Source: Mallotus nudiflorus (Eukaryota > Streptophyta > Magnoliopsida > Malpighiales > Euphorbiaceae). From it: a DNA stretch of 64,000 nucleotides. Under the pieces are notes generated by a model that was not told the DNA's origin, ran no database searches, and saw only the letters and a program-made list of their open reading frames with translations. This document shows positions 48,815-62,086 of the stretch, piece after piece (position 1 is the stretch's first letter; each line of letters opens with the position of its first letter). Where the stretch lies: assembly GCA_947683625.1 (NCBI GenBank), contig CANTUR010000047.1:62001-126000 (forward strand). Direction: 5' to 3'. A program made the translations under genes and the position numbers.

Positions 48815-49280
48815 CGGGTGCCTGATTGTTATGATTTAGATTGTATGTATATATATTATAATAATTCACTCAGTGAGGTCTGACCTCCCTCAATTTCTTT
48901 TTTTTTAAGGAGATTTTATATTGTCAGACCTTAGTAATAGAGCTCTTCGTCGATGTTCTTCCGTCTCGATTATTTTATGTAAATGCATATTTTAAACTCT
49001 GATTTGCATTCCAAAAACTACAGTAGTAGTGTTATTGTATCAGAAGAGTATTGTTTTATTTTTGATACTTTGTAACTAGAGAATTGTGTGAACATTAATT
49101 TACTTATGAAAGGTTATTGAATATCTATTTTTACAAATCGATTCAAAAAATTTTAATTCAGTCGTACTTTTTATTTATTTATTACATGTTTTTATTTTTC
49201 TAAAGCTTGCTACGCGTTCTAGATTCGAAAGAATTTTCGTTCCCTAGCGTTGGTCATAACTCCTGGTTTGGATCGTGACA
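47636..49280 (+). mobile_element. Element C 3' LTR, terminal part
   Basis: Continues C's LTR to GGATCGTGACA at 49280. It has the acceptor-like TTTTTTGTGCAG near 47728-47737, the hairpin module at 48504-48610, a TG microsatellite at about 48781-48802, a T-run acceptor-like site near 48900, and the GCTTGCTACG-like terminal block. Confidence 0.88.
48504..48610 (+). other. Tandem hairpin module with paired arm changes (element C 3' LTR)
   Basis: Hairpin 1 arms are AGTGTAGTT (48504-48512) and AACTACACT (48546-48554), still a perfect 9-bp stem, although nearly all other copies have GTGTGATTG and CAATCACAC. Both arms changed so that pairing is kept. In hairpin 2 the arms GATAATCAAACTG and CAGTCTACTATC keep one changed pair (C-G to T-A) but gain mismatches elsewhere. 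Confidence 0.78.
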
Positions 49281-50515
49281 TTAACTATAATTATAACAAA
49301 ATTACACAATTACCCTAATAATTCAAAATTTCCATAATAATACTAATATTACTCAAAAATTCTATAAAAATAATATAAAATCATTAAAATTATTTTCTCA
49401 ACATATAATATACTAATATTAACTAAAACACATTATTAAACAATAATTTCAACAAAACTACTAACTTAACTTAATAATCCAATATTTTCATAAACTAAAA
49501 ATATTACTAAAAATTATATAAAAATCCCAAAAATTATTTTCTTTACTCTAAAATTAATATCAACTCATTATAACACTAAATCAACCAATTTTATCATTTA
49601 AATAATTAATTTACAAAAATTAAATAAATAATAATAAAATATTCAAAAATTCACCAAAATTAAAATAAATTCCAAAAATTCAAAAAAAAAATGTATTCAT
49701 GGAGATTAAGCTACTAGGATAAAATTTTCTTAATGTAGTTTGCATAAATCAACCAAAAATCAACTTAAAAAAAAATTGAAAATCCTAAAGTTCAAAAACC
49801 AAAAATTCAACAAAACTCACAAATGATCGAATTTAAGCATGTAGGAGCTTGGATTCATCTTCATCACGACTCATGGAGTCGAACGGCATCGGAATGGCAA
49901 GCTAAGGTGGCCGGAGGAGGAAGAAATGGCCGAAAAACTTCTACTGCTACAGTTTCTATTTCTGTTGTTCTATAGCTGCCGACGACCGGAGAAGAGGAAG
50001 AAGAAGGTGGCGGTGAGGCTGGAAGGAGGTGGTCTAGCGTCAAAGAGGCGAGAGGCAAACCGACAAGCAAGGATCGAGATGGTATGGGGGAGATGAAGAT
50101 AGTTACATTATATGTTGCGTTTTTGGTTCATCATTTTTGCAAATGTATAGATATATATATATATAATCACACACACACATACATTTAAACTCAAATAAAA
50201 TAAGACTAAACATTAACATATATACAATTAACAATAATTAATAATGAAATTTGATAAAACAATAATAGAAATAATAATGAAATCAATTAAATATTATTAA
50301 AATAATACTATCCAAAAATAATAAATATAATAATGCAAATTAAATGTCCAAAATAATAAGTTTCAAAATAAAATATTTACGTAGAAAATATAATTTAACA
50401 TAAAATAATAATCATTAATCACAAATAAATAATAATATAAAAATAAAATTTAAAATTTATTAACACTGCATATTCTGTTATATATTAAAATAATTTAAAA
50501 ATTAGGGTTATTACA
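49281..50515 (-). mobile_element. Element G 3' LTR, outer part
   Basis: Reverse LTR sequence from inside the AT-rich stretch, through the GC-richer island (49850-50090), to the terminus TTATTACA at 50515, next to G's PPT. The start of this LTR lies beyond element C, left of the window. The five bases after C's end are TTAAC, the expected right target duplication of C. The ORF 49864-50070 is antisense GC-island sequence. Confidence 0.82.
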
Positions 50516-50526
50516 GTCTCTCCTTC
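50516..50526 (-). other. Element G polypurine tract
   Basis: Minus-strand GAAGGAGAGAC next to the LTR start; shorter and more broken than in B or F. Confidence 0.8.
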
Positions 50527-50572
50527 ATATAGGAATTCATCCCCGAATTCAAAGAAAGAATAATTACAAGAA

Positions 50573-51856
50573 TCAAAGAGGAAAGAGATACGGGTAAAAA
50601 GCTTGCATCGCTGCTTCAGTCTCCCAGGTATGCTCTTTTACACTATTGCTTCGCCACAACACCTTGACCATCGAAATCTGCTTCGAACGCAACTATCGAA
50701 CATGATAGTCTACGATCGTAATAGGTTCTTCCACGAACGTCAAGTCTTCATTCACTTCCATGCTATCAGGCTGCAACATGTGCGAAGGGTCTAAAATATA
50801 CTTCATCAGCATCGAGATATAAAACACTGGATGCACTTAAGACAAACTCGGAGGCAAAGCCAACTAATATGCAACAATGCCCACTCTCTCCAGAATCTCG
50901 AATGGTCCAATATATCTCAGTGCTAGCTTACCCTTCTTACCAAATCTCATCACACCCTTCATCGGAGACACTTTTAGAAAAATATAGTCTCCTACCTGGA
51001 ATTCCACATCTCTACATCTCAAATCCGCATAGCTCTTCTGCCTGCTAACTGCAGTCTCTAATCTCTTTTTAATCACAATAACCTTCTCTGTAGTATCTTA
51101 AATCATCTTAGGTCCAGTCAATGTTCTCTCCCTAATCTCATCCTAACTCAGAGGGGATCTACATTTTCTTCCATATAAAGCCTCATATGGTGCCATTCTA
51201 ATACTGCTATAGTAATTGTTATTATAAGTGAACTCCACAAGTGGCAAATGATCATCCTAACTACCTCCTAGATCCAAAACACACATCCTCAACATATCTT
51301 CCAATGTCTGGATCTTCCTCTCAGACTGATCATCTGTCTGACGATGAAAAGTAGTACTGAAATCCAGCCTGGTGCCCATTGCTTCCTATAATTTATGCCA
51401 AAAATGAGAAGTAAACACTGAACCTCTATCAGACACAATGGACAAAGGTACTCCGTGAAGGCACACAATATGCTTCACATATAACTTTTCCAATCTGGCT
51501 ATAGAATAAGTGGCTTTCATAGGCAAGAAATGTGCAGACTTGACGGAATCGTATCCATCCTTGGAATGAGGTAAACCAACCATAAAATCCATACCAATCC
51601 TTTCCCACTTCCACTCAGGAATAGGAAGAGGCTGAAGCTTCCCATAAGGCTTCTGATGTTCAGCTTTCACCTGCTGACACGTCAAATACTTAGTAATATA
51701 ATCAGCTATATCCTTCTTCAGTCCATCCCACCAGTATAAGTGGTGCATCTTAGTGACACCTGGATGTACACTGTAGGCTATAGAATGTGCTTCCTCAAGG
51801 ATCTCTTCTCTCAAATTATCTACATCAGGAACACACAATCTACCACTAATCCACAA
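50573..51856 (-). pseudogene. Element G integrase and chromodomain (broken)
   Basis: Minus strand. Open piece 51386-51856 has the zinc finger (HPGVTKMHH and CLTCQQVK), first Asp in [12 protein letters not shown], a loss of about ten residues after KDGYDS, and the second Asp in [13 protein letters not shown]. The catalytic Glu region follows a stop and is readable near 51310-51330. The GPY/F piece is open at 50864-51076. The chromodomain is near 50573-50760, with VKVLWRS and HTWETEAAM readable, ending YPYLFPL and TGA at 50573-50575. Confidence 0.86.
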
Positions 51857-51934
51857 AACACCTTCATCATTGAGTGTGAAATTAGTGAACTTCCCTGCTT
51901 GAACATTCTCTACAAGCTCTTCGAGAATAGGATC

Positions 51935-53063
51935 TCAGCTCTGAGCTGCCTTAATCCTATCTCTCAACATAAATTGAACCTTAAACTGAGCTAGCAGTCC
52001 ACCTGATCTACTCATCTTCATCATTAGACCTTGATCCACTAACTGATGCAACTCTTGGATCAATGGTCTCCTCTCCACACTAATATGAGCAAGACTACCT
52101 GAGGACTTCCTACTCAAGGCATCTACTACCATATTAGCCTTGCTTGGATGATAAAGGATCTCACAATCATAGTCCTTAAATAGTTCCAACCATCTCCTCT
52201 GCCTCAAATTCAGATGTCTTTGATGGAAAAAGTACTTAAGGCTCTTGTGATCAATAAAAATCTCACAAGTCACCCTGTACAGATAATGTCTACAAATCTT
52301 AAGAGCAAAGATCACTACAGCCATCTTTAGGTCGTGGGTAAGATAATCCTGTTCATGCTTCTTCAATTGCCTCAAAGCACAAGCTATCACCCTTCCATTC
52401 TGCATCAACATACAATATAGGCCAACTCTAGAGGCATCATAATACACTGTAAACTTGTCTACTCCATTAGGCAAAGCCAAAACTGGAGTTATGGTCAACT
52501 TCTCTTTTAGCAACTGAAAACTGTTCTCACAAGCATCTGACCACTTAAACTTCGCATTCTTCTGAGTCAAGCGAGTCATAGGAGCTACAATTCTAGAAAA
52601 ATCCTACACAAACCTCCTATAATATCCAGCTAAACCCAGAAAACTATGAATCTCCAAAACTGTAGTCGGTCTAGGCCACTCAGACACTGCCTCAATCTTT
52701 TGTGGATCAACCTGGATAGCCTCTTTAGACACCACGTGCCTAAGGAATGCAACACTCTCCAACTAGAAATCACACTTCAAGAATTTAGCATAAATTTGAT
52801 GTTATCTCAGTGTCTGCAATACAGTCCTCAAGTGATATACATGCTCTTCTATACTTTCGAATACACCAGTATATCATCAATGAAGACTACTACAAACTGA
52901 TCCACATATGGTCAGAATACCCTGTTCATCAAATCCATAAAAGCTGCTAGTGTGTTAGTCAAGCCAAATGACATCACCAGAAACTCATAGTGGCCATATC
53001 AAGTGCGAAATGCCATTTTAAGAACATCAGCTTAAAGAATCTATAACTGATGATAACTCGACC
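51935..53063 (-). pseudogene. Element G reverse transcriptase palm to RNase H (broken)
   Basis: Minus strand. The RT palm between about 52580 and 53063 is recognisable ([17 protein letters not shown] near 52865-52895) but has stops and frame changes. Open piece 51935-52579 (214 aa) covers the RT end and RNase [14 protein letters not shown] (Glu of HDLEM replaced by Lys), FIDHKSL and [14 protein letters not shown]. The Glu to Lys change removes an expected RNase H catalytic acid. Confidence 0.87.
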
Positions 53064-53940
53064 TCAAATCGATCTTAGAAAGAATAGTGCACCCTGAAGC
53101 TGATCAAACAAATCATCTATCCTTAGGAGAGGATACTTGTTCTTCACTGTCACCTTATTCAGCTCTCTGTAGTCTATGCACAGTCTCAGGGTACCATCCT
53201 TCTTCCTCACAAATAGGACTGGTGCACCCCAAGAAGAAATATTAGGTTTGATAAAACCCTTATCTAATAATTCCTGCAACTGCTCCTTCAACTCTTTCAA
53301 CTCTGTAGGAGCCATTATGTGAGGTGGCATTGAAATAGGGGCAGTGCCTGGAACCATATCTATACAAAACTCAATCTCTCTATGAGGTGGTAAACCTGGC
53401 AACTCCTCAGGAAAAACATCAGGAAACTCACAGGCAATAGGAACATCTGTGAGTGACAACTTCTTCACTGAAGTATCCCTGACTAATGCTAAATAACCGT
53501 GACAACCCTTCCTTAGCATCTTCCTAGCTGTGATAGCGGAGATGAGATTCTGAGGTGCAAAACTCTTATCACCAACAAACTTAAACTCTTTTTCATCAGG
53601 AATTCTGAAAATCACCTCTTTACTCCAATAATCCACAACGGCATAGTGCTGAGACAATTGATCCATACCGAGGATAACATTAAATTCCATCATGTCCAAC
53701 AACACCAAATTTGTAAGCAATTCTCTACCTCTGATCAAAACTGGACAACCAAAAAGAACAACATCGATGTCTAAAGAATCATTTAAAGGAGTGGCGATAG
53801 ATAAAGGAAAAGCCATCCTCAAAGCTTGCTAATAAGATTTCAAAGTGAACACAGGAGAAACAAAGGAATGTATGGCACTCAGATTAAACAAAACCCAAGC
53901 ATCTAGGTAACAAATAGAAATAATACCTGCCATGACTACA
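53064..53940 (-). pseudogene. Element G protease, linker and RT N-terminus
   Basis: 252-aa open piece at 53064-53822 runs from late protease ([17 protein letters not shown]) through the linker into RT with [20 protein letters not shown], ending in a frameshift at LFFLRSI. The protease active site lies upstream, near 53880-53900, and reads LFNLSAIHSF: the catalytic Asp is Asn and the Gly is Ser. A stop near 53830 separates the two. The protease is dead. Confidence 0.87.
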
Positions 53941-55271
53941 TTAGATGTCTGAGCATCCTGCTGAGTGAGATGAAAAACTTTGGCCTAACCTCAACCTCCC
54001 TGCTGACTGTTAAAAGCCTGGCCAAAACCTCTGGCACCTCCTCTAGTACCTTTACCATGCCCCTGCTGAGCAATAATCTAAGTAGAACTCGGGTACTGAG
54101 CTAGAGGTAACTAAAAAGGAATTGGTGTTGCACTGGCAATCACTGTTATGGAAATCGCAAAATCTGTTGTGGTTGATAACCAAAATAGGGACATAATCTA
54201 GCATAGTGTCCTGCATGTCCACATCAAAAATAAGTCAGCGGCATCATGTAACATAGTCCCTGATGGACTATACCACACGTATGGCAAACACTAGTTGTTG
54301 ATGTTGACCCAAAACTATGACCACTACTACTACTCGAAGCACCTGACCCAAATCTTATCGATCTACGCTGACCCCCACGACCATGTCTACTACTCCTGTG
54401 CACTCTCTAGCTCTGTTATACTAGGCCTCTCTACTGACTACTTTGAAAGCTTGAATGAGGAGTAATCTGCAATCCTCCTGACTGAGTGCCCAACTGGTAA
54501 TAATTAGGCATAGCACCTTACCTGACTAGCCTCAGCTCAATCTCCTTGGCCAACTCTATCACCGACTCCATAGTAAGGCCCATTGTAGCCATCCCAGCAA
54601 AAGCAAAACCCAAAGCAGTAACATAAATGGTGACTGTAAAATACTGATCCCTCATCAGATCCTCTGCATATCTGCCAAGTCGAAGAAACTCTCTGGTGTA
54701 GTACTCAATAAATCTATCACCCTAGAGATACTCATCAACATGAGTCTGTAGCTTATATGGAGTGGCTTTGGGTAGAATCTCCTCATAAATCGCTCTCTGA
54801 ATTATGCTCAGGTCATGGTAGTCATGTATGGCTGAATCATCTAAATAAACCAATCTAGGCTGGTCCCTCTACTGATAGTTCTACAATCATAATCCGTTGG
54901 TACTCAGTGTGAGCAGTCTAAGTCCTCATCTCAATCACATGTAGAAAATCTAACGGGTCAAAAGTCCCATCGAAAGCTATCCGACCAACTATGGCATAAA
55001 ATAATGCTACCTTAGGGTCAGATATACCCTGCTGATATACAAGCTGAATCGGCAGTGTGACTAGAGGTATAAGAGCTTCCTTAAACTCAAGCTCTACAAG
55101 TTCCTCATCCTGTAGCTCTCGCTATTTACGGTGACCTACCACTCCTTGAGGTCTACCTCTGCCATAACCTCTACGCCTGGTTAGTGGCTCAAGAGGTAAA
55201 ACCTCATCTTGAAAGGACTCATCATCCTCAGCCTTAATGACCGACGGAGTGACATGTGCTTGTCTCTTCAT
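53941..55271 (-). pseudogene. Element G gag (broken)
   Basis: Start chosen at ATG 55269-55271 (minus), giving an MKRQAHVTPSVIKAEDDESF terminus like B's. An acceptor-like TTTTCAG lies one base upstream. Capsid core motifs (AKEIELRLVR near 54525) are present with frame changes near 54720-54800. The knuckle near 54190-54230 is degenerate: the first Cys is Tyr and a stop falls inside it. No long open frame remains. Confidence 0.82.
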
Positions 55272-55454
55272 TCTGAAAAGACAAACAGAAAGATTTAGAC
55301 AAAATAGACAACTAAAGGTTACGCAGAAAACTAAATCAAGAAAAACTTATCGAAGACATACTCAAACCTAGTTAACTACATTAGTTTCAAAAGAAAACAC
55401 AACACTGAAAACTAGGGCCATAACTCTAACAACCTAGGCCCAGATACAAACTTC

Positions 55455-55466
55455 GCTTTGATACCA
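55455..55466 (-). other. Element G primer binding site
   Basis: Minus-strand TGGTATCAAAGC, the same one-base variant as element A, next to the LTR at 55471. Confidence 0.88.
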
Positions 55467-55470
55467 ACTT

Positions 55471-56850
55471 TGTCATAACCCAAACCGGGAGTCATGACCG
55501 GCAATAGGGAATAGGAATTCTTTTGAATCCAAAACCCGTAGCAAGCCTTAAAAGATAAAAGCATGCAATAATAAATAAAATATGCACCATAATTTAAAAT
55601 CTCAAACCAATATATTAAAAATAAACTTCTCATATCATAAAATAAAATATATTAATACAATATTTAGAGAAAGACCTCTGAATTACAACCAACATATGGT
55701 AAATACCAAATACAACTCACTACTGTAGTTTTCTAGAGTATAAATAAAATTAAGTACATAATTTACATAAATAAGCAAGGGCTAAATAAATCTAGTGGAT
55801 AGGCCTACTACTGAGGTCTGAAGAAGAATCTCTTGAAAAATTAACTAAAAGGAGTCAAACCTCACCGAGTGAATTGTTATAATATATATACATGCATTTT
55901 CTAATGTCAAATGCAATCAATCATCTGTATATAATAAATATATATACAAGCATTTCACACAAATATTAAAAACACTGTATATAATAATACTGAAAAAAAC
56001 ATTTGTTTATAAAGGATCAAATAGAACCCTATTTAATTGCAACCTCAATTAATAATAACATCACTCTAGCCATACAGGCTCACTTAATTCCAAATAAATT
56101 CACTTATTCCATATGGACAGTAGACTGGCCCCGAGACACTAAATCAACTGAGCTCTAACAGTCTAACTGTCAGTGTGATTGGCCCTAAGATACTTAGTCA
56201 ATTGAGCTCTAGCAACCACACTATCAATCAAATCACATCTCAATTAATTAATCAACCAATCAATCTCAATCAAATCATAATTACCATAGTAATCCTCACT
56301 CAACCATAGATCTATTGCACCAGTACGTACACAGTCCTAGTGCTGCCCACTAGGTAGCAAGTTCTATCGATATCCTTCATTTAAAATAAAACATTCATAG
56401 AGGAAAATAAATAATGCAGAATGACATTCATAATAGCAAAATAAACCATATATTTACCAGAAATATACCTAAAATAAACTAAGTATATTTCAAGTATATA
56501 TATGTCAAATAAATTCAAATCAACCATGAAATATACCAAAAGTAAACCAGTAATATACTTAAAAACAATTTAGGTATAAATCAATAGAATAACATGCATT
56601 TATTTCAAAATATACCTAAAATATACTTAAACATTTATAAAACAATTATGAACAAATACACATTAAAACATGTATATTCTAAAACATGCAACCTAAGTGC
56701 GATGTATATATAAAATAACAACTCACAAGTTTGCACTCCTCAAGACTGGTTCGACGGGTCCAGTCCATTAGGCCTCGGTCTCGACATAACTAAATAATAA
56801 AATAATAATAGAAATCATAATAAATCTAACTTAAGCTTCTAGAGAGACTA
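55471..56850 (-). mobile_element. Element G 5' LTR, PBS-proximal part
   Basis: Starts TGTCATAACCC next to the PBS and runs through the hairpin module (56116-56222) and the CACTAGG/CCTAGTG stem, until LTR H interrupts it at 56851. The remainder lies right of the window. The bases before H are GACTA, its expected duplication. Confidence 0.87.
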
Positions 56851-57023
56851 TGTAATAATCCGAATTTTTAAATTATTTTATATTAAAATAGGATATGCAG
56901 TATTAAAAATTTCAAACAATATTTGATTATTTATCGATTATGAGTTATATTATTATTATTTTATGTTAATTAGGATTTTGATATATATTTATTTTAAGAT
57001 TAGTTTGGGATAATTTATTTGTG

Positions 57024-57099
<76 letters not shown>

Positions 57100-57243
57100 G
57101 CATTATGGTTTATAATATATGTGTGTATATATACATGTGTGTGTGGGTGTAATTAAATTTGTGGTGTGTAAATATTGTTTAATATAATAATATATATTAT
57201 AATTTATAGTTTATTAATTTTTAATATAAAGTTTTATTAATAT
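56851..57243 (+). mobile_element. LTR H: first 0.4 kb of a forward LTR
   Basis: TGTAATAATCCGAATTTTTA closely matches D's LTR start. It is cut after 393 bp by element F. Its body and the rest of the LTR are outside the window. It contains a 70-bp TA tract. Confidence 0.85.
57026..57095. repeat. TA microsatellite in LTR H
   Basis: About 35 TA units at the position where element D has a short TA run (about 28487-28499), ahead of a CATGCATTATGG-type sequence. Confidence 0.96.
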
Positions 57244-60238
57244 TATCATGACCCAAAACAGGGGGCCATGACCAGTGCTAGGGAACGGGAATTCTTTCAA
57301 ATCTGAAACCTGTAACAAGCCTCAAAATAAAAGCATGCAATAAAATAAAATAAATAAAGTATTATACAACAAAAATTAAATCTCGAATGCTAAAATCAAT
57401 TCTCAACATCCTTTAATATCATAAAATCACATCTTATATATATCATAAATAGAAATCTTTTAAGTAAAAATTTCAGTGTAACACTCTGAGTTTAAAGTCT
57501 CATACAATTATAATAACAAATACAACCCACAACAGATTTAAATACAACCACTACTGTAGTGTCTAGAGTACAAAATAAAACTCAAGTAAGTGATTTACAT
57601 AATAAAGCCGGAGAAGAAGAAATTCGATGGACAGGTCTACTACTGAGGTCTAAAGATGAAGACTCTCCTGAAAAATATCAATAGAGGGGAGTCAGACCTC
57701 ACTGAGTGAATTATTATAATATATATACATGCATAGCTAAATGACAAATGCAATCACTCAAAGGTATATATAATAAATAAATATATACAAGCAAATGCAC
57801 ATAGATGCAAAGAAAATCATTTTATAATGAAAACCATCAGTTTATGAAGGATCAAATAGAACCTTATATTTTCGCAACCTCAAATATCAATAGAACTCAC
57901 TTAAGCCATACAGGCCCACTTAGTTCCAAATAATTCACTTAGTCCAATTGGACAGTAGACTGGCCCTGAGACATTAAGTCAACCGAGCTCTAGCAGTCTG
58001 ACTGTTAGTGTGATTGGCCCCGAGACACTTGGTCAACCGAGCTTCAACAATCACACTCTCAATCATGTCTCATATCAATCAAATCAATCAATAAGTCATA
58101 ATCCACCAATAGGTAAGTAATTTAACCTAAAATCTATTGTCATACCGATACGTACTCGGTCCTAGTGCTACCCACTAAGAAGCACATTCTATTGATATCC
58201 TTCATTTATATATAAAACATACATTCAAGAAAATAAAGGATGCATAATGGTATTTAAAATAAACAAATATACCATATATATACCAGAAATATACCTAAAA
58301 CAAACTAAGTATATTTCAGGTATATACATGTAAAATCAACTTAAATAAATCACAAAACATATTAAACTTGACCAATAATATATTTAAAAATAACCCATAT
58401 TTAGTTGCAAAGAGAAACATGCATTCATTTCATAATATACCAAAAATATACTAAAAGTTTACCTAAAATATACTTAAATATTCAAATAGGCAATTAAGCA
58501 AAATTTGATATTTAAAACATAGAAGTCTAAAACATGCAACCTAAAAAATGCATATAAATGATAATAACTCACAGTTGTCCGCTCCACGAGACGGGTCTGA
58601 CGGGCTTGGTCCATTAGGCCTCGGTCTCGGCGCAACTAACAAATAAATAAATAACACGAAGATCAGTATAATTCTAATTTAATTTCTAAAAACTCGATCT
58701 AGAATTCTAAACACAGACAAAGACTAGGAATTTGACCGAATGTCACATTTTACGAGAATTCTATCGAAAATTCGGTAGAACCTCCTCTGTAAAATGGACA
58801 TCTCTCTACTTAAAAAGTACAGTCGGTCCTGCAAGAAAAACACACTTCAAAATAGATTTCACAACACATACTCACAACCCTCGGTCGGAATCCCAAACTG
58901 CAAATTCACCGACCAAGGTCCACAATTCATAACAAAATACACAAAATAGATTTAAATTTCATAAATACCGAAAATACCCTTTTGATACCAAAATATAGCA
59001 AATTTAAATATTTAACATTAAAAATACATATTTCACCGATATTTACTTAAAAACCCTAATATTAATATAATATTATTAAAAATTGAATTTCTCGATAAAT
59101 ACACCAATATTAATAAAAATTCATTTTATAAATCCAAATTATTTAATTAGGCCAAAAACATACTAAAAATTACTAAAAACCCATTTATTTACAAAAATAG
59201 TATATTATATATAATTTGAAAATAATTTTTGAAAAATAGTATTAATTAGTTAAAAATACTAAATAATTTGTAAAAATCATTTTTATACCTCTAATAATTA
59301 TTAAAACCAATTAAACGAAATATTTAACTAAAATTACTACCAAATTACCAAAATACCCCTAGTATATAAAAATTCACATAATATACTAAAAATACTCAAA
59401 AATTCACTAAAAATTATATAATTACCCTAAAATTATTTTCTCAACATATAATTCAAAAAAATCAACAATTATACTCAATTAACTAATTAATTTTAACAAA
59501 ATACGTATATAACCTATATTTCCAAAATTTACATAAGCTAAATAAAATTATAATAATTAAACCAAAATCACAAAAATTATAAATTAAATTCTAAAATTAA
59601 TTTCAACCACCAAAAACACTAAAAATCACAATTTCAAAATTTATTTAATTAATTTACGAAAATTAGAAAATAATAATAAAAAATTCATAAAAATCAAAAT
59701 ACATTCCAAAAATTACACAAAAATTCCAGAGTGTAGATTTAGCTAAGGGAAACATAATTTGTGAAGGAACTAAGCTTGAATCTCAAAGAATGAAGTTGAA
59801 AAAAATCAAAAATAAAAATGGCCAAAAATGGAATCAAGCTTAAAACCTTACCAAATCGAATTTTCAAGCTACAAGAAGCTTGGAATCGATTTCTATGAAG
59901 TTCTAGGGGTTCAACAGCACCAGAATCAACAAGTTTAGTGGCCGGAAAGACAATGAACGGAGGAAGGATGGGTTTCGACCAAAAATGGCTTCCTCGAGTT
60001 ATTGCCGACGCCGGAGAGGATGATAGGGCGGCGGAGCTGCTGGAGGAAGAGGCAGCGCTCTAGGAGGCACACCGACGGCCTAGGATCAGCATAATGGATG
60101 GTGATTGGGGGTGGCTCGGTTTGGTCTCAGGGTGAAGGAAGAAGAAGATGCTTTCTACTTTTTTTTTGTATATATATATATGTATATATACACACACATA
60201 TATATATTTATATACTTTTAAATAAACAATAAAACCTA

Positions 60239-60317
<79 letters not shown>

Positions 60318-60587
60318 CATACATACATATATACATAAAATAATAATAATGCATGAAACAATATAATTTAGTAAGACAAAATAACATTAAACATAAAATA
60401 TTATTAAAATATTATTTTCCAAGAATAATAAGTTTCGAGATAATTTTTACGTAGAAAACTATAAATAAACATGAAATAACGTTAATTATTCACAAAATCA
60501 TCAAATAATCAAATATATAGTTTTAAAATTATTAACACTGCATATCCCGATTTCAAATAAAATAGTTTGAAAATTCGGGTTATAACA
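57244..60587 (-). mobile_element. Element F 3' LTR
   Basis: 3344 bp from TATCATGACCC (TG end mutated to TA) to TTATAACA. It has the hairpin module at 57951-58057, an acceptor-like TTCTTGCAG (minus) near 58828-58840, a donor-like GGTAAGG (minus) near 59845-59852, a GC-richer island at about 59930-60130, and a TA tract. The ORFs at 58732-58932 and 60060-60320 are not genes. Confidence 0.92.
60244..60310. repeat. TA microsatellite in element F 3' LTR
   Basis: About 33 TA units, with ACATACATACAT on one side. It creates a Tyr-Ile repeat ORF on the minus strand. Confidence 0.96.
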
Positions 60588-60600
60588 ATCTTCCCCCCTT
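60588..60600 (-). other. Element F polypurine tract
   Basis: Minus-strand AAGGGGGGAAGAT, nearly the same as B's, next to the LTR boundary at 60587. Confidence 0.93.
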
Positions 60601-60643
60601 ATAAGAATTCATCCCCGAATTCCAGAGAAAGAAGAAATACAGA

Positions 60644-61108
60644 TCAAGGAGGAAAGAGATACGGGTAAGAAGCTCACATCTCGACTTCAGTCTCCTAGGT
60701 ATGCTCCTCTACTCTGTTGCTGCGCCACAACACCTTGACCATAGGAATCTGCTTCGAACGCAACTGTCGAACTTGATAGTCAACGATCGCAATAGGTTCC
60801 TCTATGAATGTCAGGTCTTCATTCACTTCAACATTGTCGGGCTGCAACACGTGTGAAGGGTCTGAGACATACTTCCTCAACATCAAGATATGAAACACCG
60901 GATGCATTTGGGACATACTCAGAGGCAAAGCCAACGGATATGCAATAATGCTAACTCTCTCTAGAATCTCGAACGGTCCTATATATCTTAGTGCTAACTT
61001 ACCCTTCCTACCAAATCTCATAACACCCTTCATCGGAGACACCTTCATAAAAATAAAGTCTCCTACCTGGAACTCCACATCTCTGCGCCTAAGATTTGCA
61101 TAGCTCTA
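60644..61108 (-). pseudogene. Element F GPY/F motif and chromodomain
   Basis: Open 60695-61078 (127 aa, minus): GKLALRYIGPFEILERV (GPY/F), VHPVFHI-like segment MHPVFHILMLRKYV, and chromodomain with EEPIAIVDYQVRQLRSK and VKVLWRSNRVEEHT. The second Trp codon is TAG, ending the frame. Past the stop the tail continues to a TGA at 60644-60646. Confidence 0.9.
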
Positions 61109-62086
61109 CTACCTGTTAACTGCGGTCTCTAATCTGCTCTTGATCACAGTAACTTTCTCTGCAGCATCCTGAACTATCTCAGGTCCATTCAAAGCTCTCT
61201 CACCAATCTCATTCCAACTCAAAGGGGATCTACACTTCCTTTCGTACAAAGCGCCATATGATGCCATTCCAATACTGCTATGGTAGCTGTTATTACATGC
61301 AAACTCTACGAGTGGCAAATGATCATCCCAACTACCTCCCAAATCCAAAACACACATCCTCAACATATCTTTTAGTGTTTCGATCGTCCTCTCAAACTGA
61401 CCATCTATCTGAGGATGAAAAGCAGTACTGAAATCCAACCAAGTGCCCATCGCTTCCTGTAACTTCTGCCAAAAATGAGAGGTAAACACTGAACCTCTTT
61501 CTAACACAATGGACATAGGTACTCCATAAAGGCATACAATATGCTTCATATATAGCTTCGCCAATCTAGCTACAAAATAAGTGGCTTTCACAAGCAAGAA
61601 ATGTGTAAACTTGATCAACCTGTCCATAATCACCCAAATGGAATCGTATCCATCCTTAGAATGAGGTAAACTAACCACAAAATCCATAACTATCCTTTCC
61701 CACTTTCACTCAGGAATAGGAAGAGGATGAAGCTTCCTAAAAGGCTTCTGATGCTCAGCTTTCACTTGCTGACACGTTAGACACTTAGCAACATAATCAA
61801 TGACATCCTTCTTCAGTTTGTCCCACCAGTACAAGTCTCTAATACTGTGGTACATCTTAGTAACACCTGGATGTACATTGTAGGCTATAGAATATGCTTC
61901 CTCAAGGATCTCTTCTCTCAAATTATCCACATCAAGAACACATAATCTACCACTGATCCATAAAATACCATCATCATCAAGTGTGAAATTAGTGAACTTC
62001 CCTGCTCGGACATTCTCTGCAAGCTCTTCTAGAATAAGATCTCGGCTCTGAGCTGCCTTAATCCTATCTCTCAGTACAGATTGCAC
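61109..62086 (-). pseudogene. Element F integrase zinc finger and core
   Basis: Two open pieces on the minus strand. 61706-62086 carries the HHCC finger (HPGVTKMYH and CLTCQQVK) and ends in a stop after PLPIPE. 61109-61687 is the core: first Asp in MDFVVSLPHS, then VLERGSVFTSHF where the second catalytic residue is Glu instead of Asp, and DGQFERTI with the third acid. The chain is split and the triad altered. Confidence 0.88.

Larger units (their letters stand above)
18825..49280 (+). mobile_element. Element C: decayed Tekay/Del retrotransposon hosting A, D, S2 and S4
   Basis: Forward element. 5' LTR sequence runs 18825-21876 and 25389-25557, broken by S2. The body is 25558-28302 and 41986-42100, broken by D inside the chromodomain. 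The 3' LTR is 42101-44267 and 47636-49280, broken by S4. The first part of the 5' LTR (about 830 bp, judged from the 3' copy) is absent here and should lie left of element A. No recognisable PBS or gag remains. After 49280 comes the inside of G's reverse LTR, so C is inserted in G. Confidence 0.8.
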